Program-made: the position numbers and the translations under genes
In this document: positions 45,796 to 54,545 of the stretch, piece after piece
Numbering within the stretch: the first letter of the stretch is position 1
How the letters are laid out: every line of letters starts with the position of its first letter
Assembly: GCF_008710145.1 (NCBI RefSeq)
Contig: NZ_VYKL01000030.1
Location: 31,557-95,556 of the forward strand
Reading direction: 5' to 3'
Length of the DNA: 64,000 bases
Origin: Niallia endozanthoxylica
Lineage (GTDB): Bacteria; Bacillota; Bacilli; Bacillales; Cytobacillaceae
Notes under the pieces: model-generated
Database searches by the model: none
Seen by the model: the letters and a program-made list of their open reading frames with translations, nothing else
What the model was told of the DNA's origin: nothing

Positions 45796-48180
45796 TTAAT
45801 TTCGAAGCGGCTTACCTTTTAGAAGCATATGCTGCATTCGTTCTTGAGATTTTCGTTCCGCCACAAGGCTCAAGAATGCCTCTTTTTCCAGTCCAAGCAA
45901 ATATTCTTCGTCTACTTTTGTTCCATATGGGACTCTTCCTCCTGCAATTACATAGGCGAGCTTTTGGGCTATTTTCAAATCATAATCCGAGATGTATCCG
46001 GATGATTTCATTGCTCGTGCTCCAAGCAAAAGGGTTGCATATCCAGTTTCACCGACAACTGGAATTTTTTGTTTAAGCGGCGGCTTATAGCCTTTTTCAT
46101 AAAGAGCCAGCACCGCCTGCTTAGCATCGTATAAAAGAAAATCATCATTCACACTAATTCCGTCATCCCTGTTTAAAAAGCGGCTTTCTCCTGCCTCTGC
46201 GCCTGAAGATGAGACCTTAGCAAGTGCAATCGTTTCAAATACCTGATTAGCAATCTTTTGTAAATCAACTTCAACCCCTTCTGGAATGGAGTTTAGATGA
46301 TTCAGATATAACTCTTTATTTCCTCCTCCTCCTGGAATAAGACCAACACCCGTTTCAACGAGCCCGATATAGGTTTCCATTGAGGCCTGAATATGGGCAG
46401 CCGGCAAACAAACCTCCGCTCCTCCGCCAAGAGTCATGGCAAATGGTGCTGCAACGACAGGCTTTGAACTGTATTTGATTTTCATCATCGCCTGTTGGAA
46501 GGAGGATACAATCCAATCGAGTTCAAATATGGAATCGTCCTGTGCTTCCATTAAAATCATGGCTAAATTGGCTCCGACGCAAAAGTTCTTCCCCTGATTG
46601 CCAATCACTAGCCCTTTATAATGCCTTTCTACTTCATCAATCGCAAAATTGATCATTTGTATAATATCCGGACCAATAGCGTTATTCTGCGAGTGGAATT
46701 CCAGCAGCGCCACACCGTCTCCTATATCAAGCAGACTCGCACCGCTGTTTTTTTTGATTACACCCTTTTGCTGCTTAATTTTTGCGAGGTTCAGTATTTT
46801 AGGATTTTCTTCTATAGGATGATATTCACCGTTATGATAGTAATACCGCTCGCCATTTTCTTCTTTATAAAAGGACGCACAGCCGTTTTGGAGCATTTCT
46901 TTCACAAATTTCGGTACGCTGACATGGTCTGCTTCAAGCTTTTGAATCGATTCTGCAATGCCGATATTGTCCCAAAGTTCAAATGGACCGTGACTCCATC
47001 CAAATCCCCATTTCATCGCTTGATCAATAGAAACAATATTATCGGCAATATCACCAAGCTTTTCTGCTGAATAAAGCAGAACAGGGGTCAAAATATTCCA
47101 TAAGAGCTTCCCGGCACGATCTTCACTATAGAGGAGTGTTTTCATTTTTTTTGCCAGATTCTTTTCCTGTTTGCTTTGTTCAATAGCCTTTGTTGTTAAT
47201 TTTTTCCGCGGAATATATTCTAATGTCGAAGGATCTAATTCAAGGATTTCCTTTCCTTTTTTCAAGAAGAAGCCCTGCTGTGATTTGCTGCCTAACCAGC
47301 CATTTCCCAGCATGCTTTTCATAAAATCAGGGATTTCAAATACTTCTTGTTCCTTTCCCTCCGTTTGCCGATACACATTATTTGCTACATGGGCAAACGT
47401 ATCAAGGCCAACGACATCAAGGGTTCGGAATGTCGCACTCTTAGGCCGGCCAATTAGGGGACCTGTAACAGAATCCACTTCTCCGACACTAAACCCTCCC
47501 TTTAGCATCTCCTTCACCGTCACAAGCAGGCCATATGTTCCGATGCGGTTGGCAATAAAGTTAGGTGTATCCTTTGCGATTACCACACCTTTTCCGAGCT
47601 TTTCCTCCCCGAAATGTTTCATAAAGCTAATTACATGCGAAGCTGTATCCTCCGTTGGAATCACTTCGAGCAGCTTCAAGTAACGGGGCGGATTGAAAAA
47701 GTGTGTGCCGAGGAAATGTTTCTTGAAATCATCAGAGCGTCCTTTAGCCATAGCTTCGACTGAAATTCCGGATGTATTAGAACTTACAATACTTCCTGGT
47801 CTCCGATATTGATCCACTTTGGCAAAAAGCTGCTTTTTAACTTCTAAGTTCTCGACGACCACCTCTATAATCCAATCCATCTCTCCAAGCCGCGGCATGT
47901 CATCCTCTAGGTTGCCAGCTTCAAGAAGTGAAAGGTTTTTTATTGAAGTTAACGGAGCAGGCTTTTGCTTTAAAAGCTTCTGGAGCGATTGTTCACTTAT
48001 CCGGTTGCGAACCTGTTTATCCTCAAGTGTTAAGCCTTTCGCTTTTTCACTTTCTGTTAATTGGGAAGGAACAATATCGAGCAGCAGTGTCGGAATCCCA
48101 ATATTGGCCAGGTGGGCTGCAATTCCTGAGCCCATTACACCTGATCCAAGGACTGCCGCTTTACCTATCGATTGAATCAT
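45796..48180 (-). CDS. fadN: 3-hydroxyacyl-CoA dehydrogenase / enoyl-CoA hydratase FadN
   Basis: 794-residue bifunctional beta-oxidation enzyme with the domain order HAD then ECH, the reverse of E. coli FadB. NAD motif GSGVMGSGIAAHLANIG at about 11-27, catalytic region LGTHFFNPPRYLKLLEVIP near 155, C-terminal HAD domain to about 450, then crotonase domain with FAMTLGGGAEVCLPAAH near 600 and GLIPGGGGNKELYL. Start 48180 has AAGGAGGG 8 nt upstream. First gene of the operon; no clear FadR box could be found upstream. Confidence 0.95.
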   Translation of the reverse strand: MIQSIGKAAVLGSGVMGSGIAAHLANIGIPTLLLDIVPSQLTESEKAKGLTLEDKQVRNRISEQSLQKLLKQKPAPLTSIKNLSLLEAGNLEDDMPRLGEMDWIIEVVVENLEVKKQLFAKVDQYRRPGSIVSSNTSGISVEAMAKGRSDDFKKHFLGTHFFNPPRYLKLLEVIPTEDTASHVISFMKHFGEEKLGKGVVIAKDTPNFIANRIGTYGLLVTVKEMLKGGFSVGEVDSVTGPLIGRPKSATFRTLDVVGLDTFAHVANNVYRQTEGKEQEVFEIPDFMKSMLGNGWLGSKSQQGFFLKKGKEILELDPSTLEYIPRKKLTTKAIEQSKQEKNLAKKMKTLLYSEDRAGKLLWNILTPVLLYSAEKLGDIADNIVSIDQAMKWGFGWSHGPFELWDNIGIAESIQKLEADHVSVPKFVKEMLQNGCASFYKEENGERYYYHNGEYHPIEENPKILNLAKIKQQKGVIKKNSGASLLDIGDGVALLEFHSQNNAIGPDIIQMINFAIDEVERHYKGLVIGNQGKNFCVGANLAMILMEAQDDSIFELDWIVSSFQQAMMKIKYSSKPVVAAPFAMTLGGGAEVCLPAAHIQASMETYIGLVETGVGLIPGGGGNKELYLNHLNSIPEGVEVDLQKIANQVFETIALAKVSSSGAEAGESRFLNRDDGISVNDDFLLYDAKQAVLALYEKGYKPPLKQKIPVVGETGYATLLLGARAMKSSGYISDYDLKIAQKLAYVIAGGRVPYGTKVDEEYLLGLEKEAFLSLVAERKSQERMQHMLLKGKPLRN

Positions 48181-48363
48181 GTTAAAGCCCTCCTTTTTAG
48201 GATGAATGGAGCTATTTTTCATGAGGGTGGGAAGTCTTAGTAAAGATTTGTTTTACTTATAAAATATATTGAAATTTCAAACAATCATTCCGAAAAATTT
48301 TGAAAAAATGCCCTGTAAGGAATTTTGCAAAACGGGTTAAGCTAAATCATGGAGGTGAATCCC

Positions 48364-48495
48364 ATGGTAAAAAGAGTGAAGAATCCGTCTAGAGCAGCTG
48401 TTAGTGCAGCAAGTGTCAAAGGAAATGCTGGACCGGGCGGAGAGAACACTGACCGCGATAAAGTAAACAGTCAAAATAATCAATTTAAGAGGTAG
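48364..48495 (+). CDS. yuzL: YuzL family small spore-associated protein
   Basis: 43-residue protein beginning MVKRVKNPSRAAVSAASVKG followed by NAGPGGENTDRD and ending NNQFKR. The AAVSAASVKGNAGP core is the YuzL signature. Small, basic, disordered, SASP-like in style; a spore location is inferred. GGAGGTG stands 6 nt before the ATG, an excellent start. Reads into two coat genes in the same direction and is divergent from fadN. Confidence 0.85.
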   Translation: MVKRVKNPSRAAVSAASVKGNAGPGGENTDRDKVNSQNNQFKR

Positions 48496-48524
48496 TCATC
48501 CGCTAAGAAAAGGAGGATTGGACC

Positions 48525-48809
48525 ATGCAGCAACAATCAAATATGAATACACAAAATCAAGGGGTTCTGTATCAGGAACCGCCGGCAGTCATTTCTACAA
48601 AAGACACGATGTATTTAACCGACATGCTTTCCTGGAATTTACTAGCGATGAAAAAGGCTCATTTCTTTGCACAGCAATGTCATGACCCTGAAATTGTGTC
48701 CGCGCTAGAAAGCTGCGGTCAAATGCACCAGCGTCATTACGAGAGAATTCTTTCCCATCTGAACGTACAAAATCAAACGCAACAACAATCAAATAACGGG
48801 ATGATGTAG
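48525..48809 (+). CDS. yusN: CotF-like spore coat protein (YusN type)
   Basis: 94-residue protein: Gln/Asn-rich N-terminus, then the coat-family blocks GVLYQEPPAVISTKDTMYLT and DMLSWNLLAMKKAHFFAQQC with CGQMHQRHYERILSHL, a two-helix bundle like the CotF/ferritin-like coat domain. RBS AAGGAGG. Adjacent to another coat gene with complementary helices; the two may form one layer component. Confidence 0.85.
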   Translation: MQQQSNMNTQNQGVLYQEPPAVISTKDTMYLTDMLSWNLLAMKKAHFFAQQCHDPEIVSALESCGQMHQRHYERILSHLNVQNQTQQQSNNGMM

Positions 48810-48832
48810 TCCATTTTTCGGAGGTGACAAAC

Positions 48833-49198
48833 GTGAATCAGAATCAAAATCAAAGCGGTCAAAATCAAACAATCAGCAACCCAAAAACAACCCAATTACA
48901 AAAAACGCCGCAAATGAATGACCGTGACTTTTTGAATGATTGTTTAGCAACAGAAAAATATATAACCAATGCATACAGCATCGCTTTAAATGAAGCCAGC
49001 CATGAAGCGTTATACCAGGATCTTTTATCCATTTATACAGAAGCGCAGAATGAACAGCGTCAGCTTTATAATCTCATGTTCAAAAAAGGCTGGTACAAGC
49101 TTGAGCAAGAAGATCAACAAAAGCTCCAGCAAAAACACCAGCAATTCTATAATTACACTACCACCCAATTCCCATATGGCGGTGGACAGCTTCAATAA
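48833..49198 (+). CDS. CotF-like spore coat protein
   Basis: 121-residue coat protein of the CotF family. After a Gln/Asn-rich leader, the core MNDRDFLNDCLATEKYITNA and YSIALNEASHEALYQDLLSI form the first two helices, then NEQRQLYNLMFKKGWYKLEQ and a Gln-rich tail ending QFPYGGGQLQ. Start is GTG at 48833 with GGAGG 8 nt upstream. Ends in a strong terminator shared with the convergent ftsW-like gene. Confidence 0.87.
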   Translation: MNQNQNQSGQNQTISNPKTTQLQKTPQMNDRDFLNDCLATEKYITNAYSIALNEASHEALYQDLLSIYTEAQNEQRQLYNLMFKKGWYKLEQEDQQKLQQKHQQFYNYTTTQFPYGGGQLQ

Positions 49199-49202
49199 TG
49201 GC

Positions 49203-49238
49203 AAAAGCCGCTTTGACCAAGTCAAAGCGGCTTTTTTT
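49203..49238. terminator. Terminator coat gene / ftsW-like
   Basis: 15-bp perfect stem AAAAGCCGCTTTGAC / GTCAAAGCGGCTTTT plus T-run. Confidence 0.92.
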
Positions 49239-50406
49239 AATCACTTGTTGAAAACATATATTTTTTATAATGGTAACGAATAGAGAAAATCAGTCCAAGA
49301 GCAAGCATATTTCCCATTAAAGAACTGCCCCCATAGCTGATAAACGATAGTGGAATCCCTGTAATCGGCAGTAATCCGATAGTCATCCCAATATTTTGGA
49401 ACACGTGGAATGTAATCATACTAATCACACCCACACAAATATAGGAATAAAAATGATTCTTTGTTTCCATACCGACCTTGGTAATATGATAAATCAGTAA
49501 AAAGAATAAGCTGACCAAAACGCTTGCTCCAATAAATCCAAACTCTTCCCCGACAACACTAAAGATAAAATCAGTATGGCTTTCCGGCAGATAGACCTCC
49601 CTTGTACCAAAGCCTTTTCCTGATGTTTCACCTGACCCAATCGCAAGCAGCGAGCGGGTTAATTGAAAGCCTGTTGAACTTTGGTAATTATATGGATCAA
49701 TCCACGAATAGATTCGTCCAAACTGATATTCCTTTACCCCTAGATATTTTTCCAAAATCTCAGGCTGCCAAAGTACAAAATAGAAAATAACCGTGATTAA
49801 GGCAGCAGCACTGCTAAAAATGGTTACAAGAATTTTCCATGATATGCCGGAAATAAACAGCATACCGAGAAAAATAGATATAAGTACGAGTGATGTTCCT
49901 AAATCAGGCTGCTGCATGACCAATAACAGCGGCAGCATGGTGACTAATCCCAGTTTCAACAAGAGCCATAAATCTGTCTGAATGGTCTTTATGAGAAATT
50001 TTTGATGATGTTCAACAATTACACGGGCCAGAGCCAGAATGAGGAACACCTTGAAAAATTCAGATGGCTGCAAGGAGCCCATTCCTGGGACCTTATACCA
50101 GCTCTTTGCGCCATTGATAACAGGTGCAATGCTTTCGGGCGCCACAATTAGAAAGGCTAATAGAAAGATTCCAAAGCCATAAGCATACCAGGACAGCTTC
50201 TTGAGCTGGTCGGAGTCCAATGTGATAACAGCAGCAATAATACCCGTTCCGACAATATACCAGACGATTTGTTTTAATAAGAAGTTTTCACCGTATTGAC
50301 CTGTTTTTTGAGCGCTGTAAATGGAAATACAGCTAGCCAAAAATAATAGTAATAATATAAGTACCAGACCGAAGTCCAATCTTGATGTCGATTGTTTATT
50401 TGTCAT
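49237..50406 (-). CDS. FtsW/RodA/SpoVE-family peptidoglycan glycosyltransferase
   Basis: 389-residue SEDS protein with about ten TM helices. Closest in pattern to RodA: YSAQKTGQYGENFLLKQIVW near the start, AKSWYKVPGMGSLQPSEFFK (the conserved W...QPSE loop) at about 103-122, QQPDLGTSLVLISIFLGMLF near 165-184, and GIPLSFISYGGSSLMGNMLA at about 352-371. Such proteins polymerise lipid II with a class B PBP partner, absent here. B. subtilis has several; which one this replaces is unclear. Start 50406 or 50412. Confidence 0.9.
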   Translation of the reverse strand: MTNKQSTSRLDFGLVLILLLLFLASCISIYSAQKTGQYGENFLLKQIVWYIVGTGIIAAVITLDSDQLKKLSWYAYGFGIFLLAFLIVAPESIAPVINGAKSWYKVPGMGSLQPSEFFKVFLILALARVIVEHHQKFLIKTIQTDLWLLLKLGLVTMLPLLLVMQQPDLGTSLVLISIFLGMLFISGISWKILVTIFSSAAALITVIFYFVLWQPEILEKYLGVKEYQFGRIYSWIDPYNYQSSTGFQLTRSLLAIGSGETSGKGFGTREVYLPESHTDFIFSVVGEEFGFIGASVLVSLFFLLIYHITKVGMETKNHFYSYICVGVISMITFHVFQNIGMTIGLLPITGIPLSFISYGGSSLMGNMLALGLIFSIRYHYKKYMFSTSD

Positions 50407-50587
50407 GCTCATTCACCTTCTATAAGGTTCTGTTTCAACAAAACCGTCCATCCATTATCATTTACAATTCTTCATTATATTTGTTTATTCGACAAACTTC
50501 AACAAATTCAAGTGAATTGGATACTATTACATAACAACATATTTCGTAATCCTTGGTGAATATTTTATGAAAATAATATGTATAATT

Positions 50588-50627
50588 AACGAAAATAAAC
50601 AAAACTAAACAAAACATAATAAAACTA
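50588..50627. promoter_or_regulatory. Tandem TTTTGTTTA repeats upstream of ftsW-like gene
   Basis: On the minus strand three near-identical 9-10-mers: TTTTGTTTAG, TTTTGTTTAT and TTTTCGTTAA, at about 200 nt before the start codon. Regularly spaced T-rich direct repeats of this type are used by DeoR-family regulators; no regulator is identified. Confidence 0.3.
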
Positions 50628-50693
50628 ATTGTCTTCAAATAAATCCATATGATAAAATTCTTTTGCATATGTTTAAGATATACTGTTTGTTTT

Positions 50694-50872
50694 ACTTTTT
50701 GACTATGTTAACGAACAATGTTGATAAGTCAGATTTTTCACGCCTTTCAGCATAGCTGAAAGGTTGCTGTATGGTTAGGAAGTGACAGGAGAAGATTCAT
50801 TTTCTCCTGTCACTTCCTAACCATACAGCCTTAGATGAGTCAAAAATCAACATTGTTAATAAACAAAGCCTA
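50694..50872 (+). repeat. MITE-like repeat, full copy with 28-bp palindrome
   Basis: Imperfect terminal inverted repeats GACTATGTTAACGAACAATG and (reverse complement of the other end) GGCTTTGTTTATTAACAATG. Inside lie TTTCAGCATAGCTGAAA and a perfect 28-bp inverted repeat, arms 50766-50793 and 50802-50829 with an 8-nt loop. No coding sequence. A shorter, reversed copy lies at 40483-40606. It stands directly upstream of the tup regulator and may affect its expression. Confidence 0.8.
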
Positions 50873-50899
50873 TTTTTCAATACTAGAAAGGAGATACCT

Positions 50900-51799
50900 A
50901 TGGATGAAATATATACTCCTGATGAAGTGGCCAAGCTGTTTAAAATATCAAAACATACGGTCTATGAATTGATCAAACGCGGGGAGCTTCGTGCCTTTAA
51001 GGTTGGCAATAAAATGCGGATTGAGCAGAATGAAGTGAATCGATATAAACAGCAGATGGAAACAACCCCAGCCTCAAGACCATCCGCAGCCCATTCCATT
51101 CGTCTTGCCGGAAGTCATGATTTTCTTATTGAACATTTAGTGAAATACGCAGCACGCCAAACAGAAGGTCTCTCAATCCAACCTACATATGTCGGCAGTC
51201 TCGAAGGGCTGATGATGCTATATCGAAATAACTGTGACGCTGCAGCCATTCACTTATTAGACCCTTCTTCAAAAGAGTATAACATTCCTTTTATCAAACA
51301 GCTCTTTGTCCACGAACCGCTTACTGTGATGCGGTTTGCTTCAAGAGAGCAGGGATTGATTGTAGCAAAAGGAAATCCTAAAAATATTAATAGCCTTCAT
51401 GATCTTACAAGGGAAGACGTCGTCTTTGTGAATCGGCAAAAAGGGTCTGGTACCCGCTATCTAATTGATTATTTCCTTGCCGAAGAAGGAATTAATCCAC
51501 AAGCGATTAATGGCTATAAGAATGAGGAATGGACCCATTTCGCAACAGCAGCACTTGTTAATGGAGGAAAAGCAGACACAACGTTTGGTATTCAATCAGC
51601 AACAGAAAATCTGCAATTAGATTTTATTCCAATCGTGAAGGAACCATTTGATCTTGTTTTTCGCTGGACAAAGCAAAATAAACCGGCACTGAAGCAATTA
51701 ATTGATATGCTTACCCACACAGCTTTCAAAGATAGTATAGGAAATAAAGCAGGCTATGATGTATCTGAGTCTGGAACAATTATTTATGAGCATAAATAA
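50900..51799 (+). CDS. HTH (excisionase-type) regulator fused to PBP-like domain, tungstate/molybdate cluster
   Basis: 299-residue one-component regulator. Residues 1-55 are a MerR/excisionase-type helix-turn-helix (YTPDEVAKLFKISKHTVYEL then GNKMRIEQNEVNRYKQQ). Residues about 70-290 form a periplasmic-binding-protein-like domain (HDFLIEHLVKYA; GSLEGLMMLYRNNCDAAAIH; VNRQKGSGTRYLIDYFL), lacking a signal peptide, so cytosolic. Likely binds tungstate or molybdate and controls the tup genes 20 nt downstream. RBS AAAGGAG. Confidence 0.87.
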   Translation: MDEIYTPDEVAKLFKISKHTVYELIKRGELRAFKVGNKMRIEQNEVNRYKQQMETTPASRPSAAHSIRLAGSHDFLIEHLVKYAARQTEGLSIQPTYVGSLEGLMMLYRNNCDAAAIHLLDPSSKEYNIPFIKQLFVHEPLTVMRFASREQGLIVAKGNPKNINSLHDLTREDVVFVNRQKGSGTRYLIDYFLAEEGINPQAINGYKNEEWTHFATAALVNGGKADTTFGIQSATENLQLDFIPIVKEPFDLVFRWTKQNKPALKQLIDMLTHTAFKDSIGNKAGYDVSESGTIIYEHK

Positions 51800-51818
51800 A
51801 CTAAGGAGACAATAAACG

Positions 51819-52724
51819 ATGAAAAGATTCAATAAATTATTGGCAGCAAGTCTCTTAGCGTTGTTATTGTTGGTTTTAGGGGCTTGCGGAAATAATGATG
51901 AAGCAGCAGAACCAGCTGAAAACAGCGATAATCAAACAGAAGAAGCTACAGAAACGAAAGAAAAGGTTGAAACAAAGGACCTGATACTGGCAACAACCAC
52001 CAGTACACAGGACACAGGTTTATTGGACGAACTGATTATCCCTATGTTTGAAGAGCAAAATCCAAGCTTAAATGTAAAAACCATTGCTGTCGGTACAGGC
52101 CAAGCATTAGAAATGGGGACTAAAGGTGAGGCAGACGTATTACTTGTACATGCGCCTGTTTCCGAGGAAGAGCTTGTTAAAAGTGGTGACGCGGTAAATC
52201 GCCAGCTTGTGATGCACAATGATTTTATCATTGTCGGTCCTAAAGATGATTCTGCAGGTGTTAAAGGGTTACCTATTATAGAAGCTTTTGATAAAATTAT
52301 CGCTAAGCATGCTGTATTTGTTTCAAGAGGTGACGATTCCGGTACACATAAAAAAGAATTAGCAATTTGGAAAAGTATGAGCGTAGAACCTTCAAATCAT
52401 TCATCCTATCTCCAATCTGGACAAGGTATGGGCGCCACTTTACAAATTGCCAATGAAAAGAACGGCTATACACTAACAGACAGAGGAACATGGTTAGCAC
52501 AGGAAAAGAATTTAACAAACCTTCAAATTGTGGTTGAAGGTGATGAGGATTTAAAAAATATTTATCACGTGATGCAGGTAAACCCAGAAAAGCATGATAA
52601 AGTAAACAACGAAGGCGCAGAGAAGTTTGTTGAGTTTATGATTAATGAAGAAACGCAAAAAGCAATCGGAGAATTTGGCAAGGATAAATATGCTCAGGCC
52701 CTATTCTTCCCAGATGCTAAATAA
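51819..52724 (+). CDS. tupA: Tungstate ABC transporter substrate-binding lipoprotein
   Basis: 301-residue lipoprotein. Signal peptide with lipobox VLGAC (Cys23) and an acidic linker; the oxyanion-binding start LATTTSTQDTGLLDELIIP is the TupA/WtpA signature. Further family blocks: AVGTGQALEMGTKGEADVLL and SRGDDSGTHKKELAIW. Could also take up molybdate. RBS AAGGAG. Followed by tupB after an 80-nt gap and linked to the preceding regulator. Confidence 0.92.
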   Translation: MKRFNKLLAASLLALLLLVLGACGNNDEAAEPAENSDNQTEEATETKEKVETKDLILATTTSTQDTGLLDELIIPMFEEQNPSLNVKTIAVGTGQALEMGTKGEADVLLVHAPVSEEELVKSGDAVNRQLVMHNDFIIVGPKDDSAGVKGLPIIEAFDKIIAKHAVFVSRGDDSGTHKKELAIWKSMSVEPSNHSSYLQSGQGMGATLQIANEKNGYTLTDRGTWLAQEKNLTNLQIVVEGDEDLKNIYHVMQVNPEKHDKVNNEGAEKFVEFMINEETQKAIGEFGKDKYAQALFFPDAK

Positions 52725-52816
52725 TAGAGATATAATAATGAGGATGGCGGTAAGTCTTTGATGCTTACCGCCACTTATTTATGAAAGAATGAAAGAGCAG
52801 GAAGTTGGTTGGTTGC

Positions 52817-53515
52817 ATGGATCTAATTATTGAAGGTTTATTAAAAGCATTCGAATTGATTACATCTGGAGACAAGGGCATTTTTGAGATTACCTTTCTC
52901 ACCCTCCGCGTATCTTTTACAGCCATTTTGATTAGCACAATGATTGGAGTACCGATTGGAATTATATTAGGACTGGCCCGGTTTAAAGGAAGAAAACTAA
53001 TTCTAGCCTTTATCAATATTGGTATGGGGCTTCCTCCTGTTATTGCCGGTTTAACGATTACGATGCTGCTTTGGCGTTCAGGTCCTTTTGGAGACTACGC
53101 CCTATTATATACTCCAACAGCCATTATTATGGCGCAAATCCTTGTTTCCCTTCCAATTGTGACGGGGTTAACAAGCTCCTCTTTTCAGCAAATCAATGAA
53201 AAAATGCTTCTTCAGATAAAAGCGCTTGGAGCAACAAAACTACAAACCTTATTTATCTTATTAAAAGAGATGAAGATTGCGTTACTAGCTGCCATTATGG
53301 CCGGCTTTGGCCGTGTGATTGCAGAGGTTGGCGCCGCTATGATGGTAGGAGGAAATATATTAGGTGAGACAAGGATTTTAACGACCTCTATTATGATGGA
53401 AGTTTCAAAAGGCAACTTTAATGTGGCCATCGCCCTATCCTTTATTTTAATGACGTTAGCCTTTATCATTACATTCAGTCTCACCGCGCTGCAGCAAAGG
53501 AGACGTGTAGAATGA
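52817..53515 (+). CDS. tupB: Tungstate ABC transporter permease
   Basis: 232-residue permease with about five TM helices: FLTLRVSFTAILISTMIGVP, INIGMGLPPVIAGLTITMLL, and the EAA-type loop EKMLLQIKALGATKLQTLFI at about 130-150, then MAGFGRVIAEVGAAMMVGGN and a last TM stretch. Start is the ATG at 52817 (MDLIIEGLL) preceded by AGGAAG at 12 nt; a TTG nearer the site would add four residues. tupC starts inside its stop codon (ATGA). Confidence 0.9.
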   Translation: MDLIIEGLLKAFELITSGDKGIFEITFLTLRVSFTAILISTMIGVPIGIILGLARFKGRKLILAFINIGMGLPPVIAGLTITMLLWRSGPFGDYALLYTPTAIIMAQILVSLPIVTGLTSSSFQQINEKMLLQIKALGATKLQTLFILLKEMKIALLAAIMAGFGRVIAEVGAAMMVGGNILGETRILTTSIMMEVSKGNFNVAIALSFILMTLAFIITFSLTALQQRRRVE

Positions 53516-54249
53516 CGGAAATATTAAGAGCAAATAATCTAGAATTTGAGGTACTAGGCCGAAAGATTCTATCAATACAGGAGATGGCACTCGAAAAAGG
53601 ACAGGTATACGGAATCATGGGTCCGAACGGGGCAGGAAAAAGCACTTTGCTTAAGCTGCTTTCTTTTTTGGATTCACCTACGAGCGGAAACCTTTTCTTC
53701 CACGAAGAAAAGGTTTCCGCTAAAACAATTACTCTTGAGCAGCGAAGAAAGATTGCCGTTGCCCTCCAGCAATCGCTGCTCCTTGATACAACGGTCTTTC
53801 AAAATATTGCGGTTGGTTTAAAAATTAGAAAACTGCCGCGAAAAGAGATTAAGGAAAAGGTCAATGAATGGCTGAAAAAATTCAACATTACCCATTTAGC
53901 TGATAAGCATGTTTACAAGCTGTCTGGAGGAGAAGCCCAGCGGGTCAATTTAGCCAGAGCGATGATTCTTGAGCCTGAACTTCTTTGCCTAGATGAACCG
54001 TTTTCAGCACTTGATTTCCCAACTAAGATAAGGCTGATAGACGATTTCAAGTCCATCCTAGCCTCAGCAGGGACCACCGTCTTATTTGTCAGCCATGATC
54101 TGCTTGAGGTGAAATCATTAACCGACGAATTATTTATTTTGATGGATGGCAAGCTCATGCAACAAGGTCCAACAGAGCATATTATTGAAAACCCTAATGA
54201 ATGTACTCGCTCCTTCATCAACGAATGGAAGAGTTACCTAACTATATAA
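53512..54249 (+). CDS. tupC: Tungstate ABC transporter ATPase
   Basis: 245-residue ATPase. Walker A GIMGPNGAGKSTLLKLLS at about 33-50, Q-loop VALQQSLLLDTTVFQNIAVG, signature YKLSGGEAQRVNLARAMI at about 138-155, Walker B LLCLDEPFSALDFPTKIRLI, and H-loop VLFVSHDLLEVKSL. Compact, without the TOBE domain common in ModC-type ATPases. Its ATG overlaps the tupB stop. Ends at a clear terminator. Confidence 0.92.
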   Translation: MTEILRANNLEFEVLGRKILSIQEMALEKGQVYGIMGPNGAGKSTLLKLLSFLDSPTSGNLFFHEEKVSAKTITLEQRRKIAVALQQSLLLDTTVFQNIAVGLKIRKLPRKEIKEKVNEWLKKFNITHLADKHVYKLSGGEAQRVNLARAMILEPELLCLDEPFSALDFPTKIRLIDDFKSILASAGTTVLFVSHDLLEVKSLTDELFILMDGKLMQQGPTEHIIENPNECTRSFINEWKSYLTI

Positions 54250-54254
54250 AAAAG

Positions 54255-54287
54255 AAGCCGTATGGAAATCATACGGCTTTAAAAAAA
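54255..54287 (+). terminator. Terminator of tup operon
   Basis: AGCCGTATG-GAAAT-CATACGGCT followed by TTAAAAAAA. Confidence 0.8.
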
Positions 54288-54510
54288 TATAGGAGGTTTG
54301 GGTTTAACGGTAAGGACAAACTTAAGTTGTCCTTTACTATTACATATGAAGCTTGTTCGCCTTTTGTACAGGCATTTCACCATTTGTAAGAAAAAAAGGC
54401 TTTTCCTGAAAAAATGATGAATGAGCTTGTATAATTCTGTTTGGAAAAGCCAAACTAATAATAAGTGTAAACCCCCCTTTTTAACCTCCTATATTTAGGA
54501 GGTTTTTTTG
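54288..54510 (+). ncRNA. Candidate structured RNA between tup and kinase-like gene
   Basis: No gene. Outer ends can pair: TATAGGAGGTT (from 54288) with AACCTCCTATA (ending 54493), then GGGTTTA with TAAACCC. Inside: GTAAGGACAA-acttaag-TTGTCCTTTAC and GGCTTTTCC...GGAAAAGCC. The right arm also forms an alternative terminator AACCTCC-tatattta-GGAGGTT with seven T. A TATAAT at 54430-54435 could start a shorter RNA of about 73 nt with hairpin GTTTGG-AAAAG-CCAAAC, single-stranded AACCCCCCTTTTTAACC and that terminator, i.e. the form of C-rich regulatory sRNAs. I cannot match it to a known family. Confidence 0.5.
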
Positions 54511-54545
54511 CTATCCTCCATATTCCCAGCAGATGAGTTTTACCG

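Noticed and set aside
48181..48363. FadR operator upstream of fadN
   Set aside because: Only scattered TGAATG and TCATTC half sites; no palindrome of the right spacing.
50462..50668. Minus-strand frame of 68 codons upstream of the ftsW-like gene
   Set aside because: AT-rich Tyr/Ile/Phe composition, no RBS, overlaps regulatory direct repeats.
54288..54510. Molybdenum/tungsten cofactor riboswitch for the tup genes
   Set aside because: Located after tupC, with no downstream gene on its strand and without the Moco consensus.
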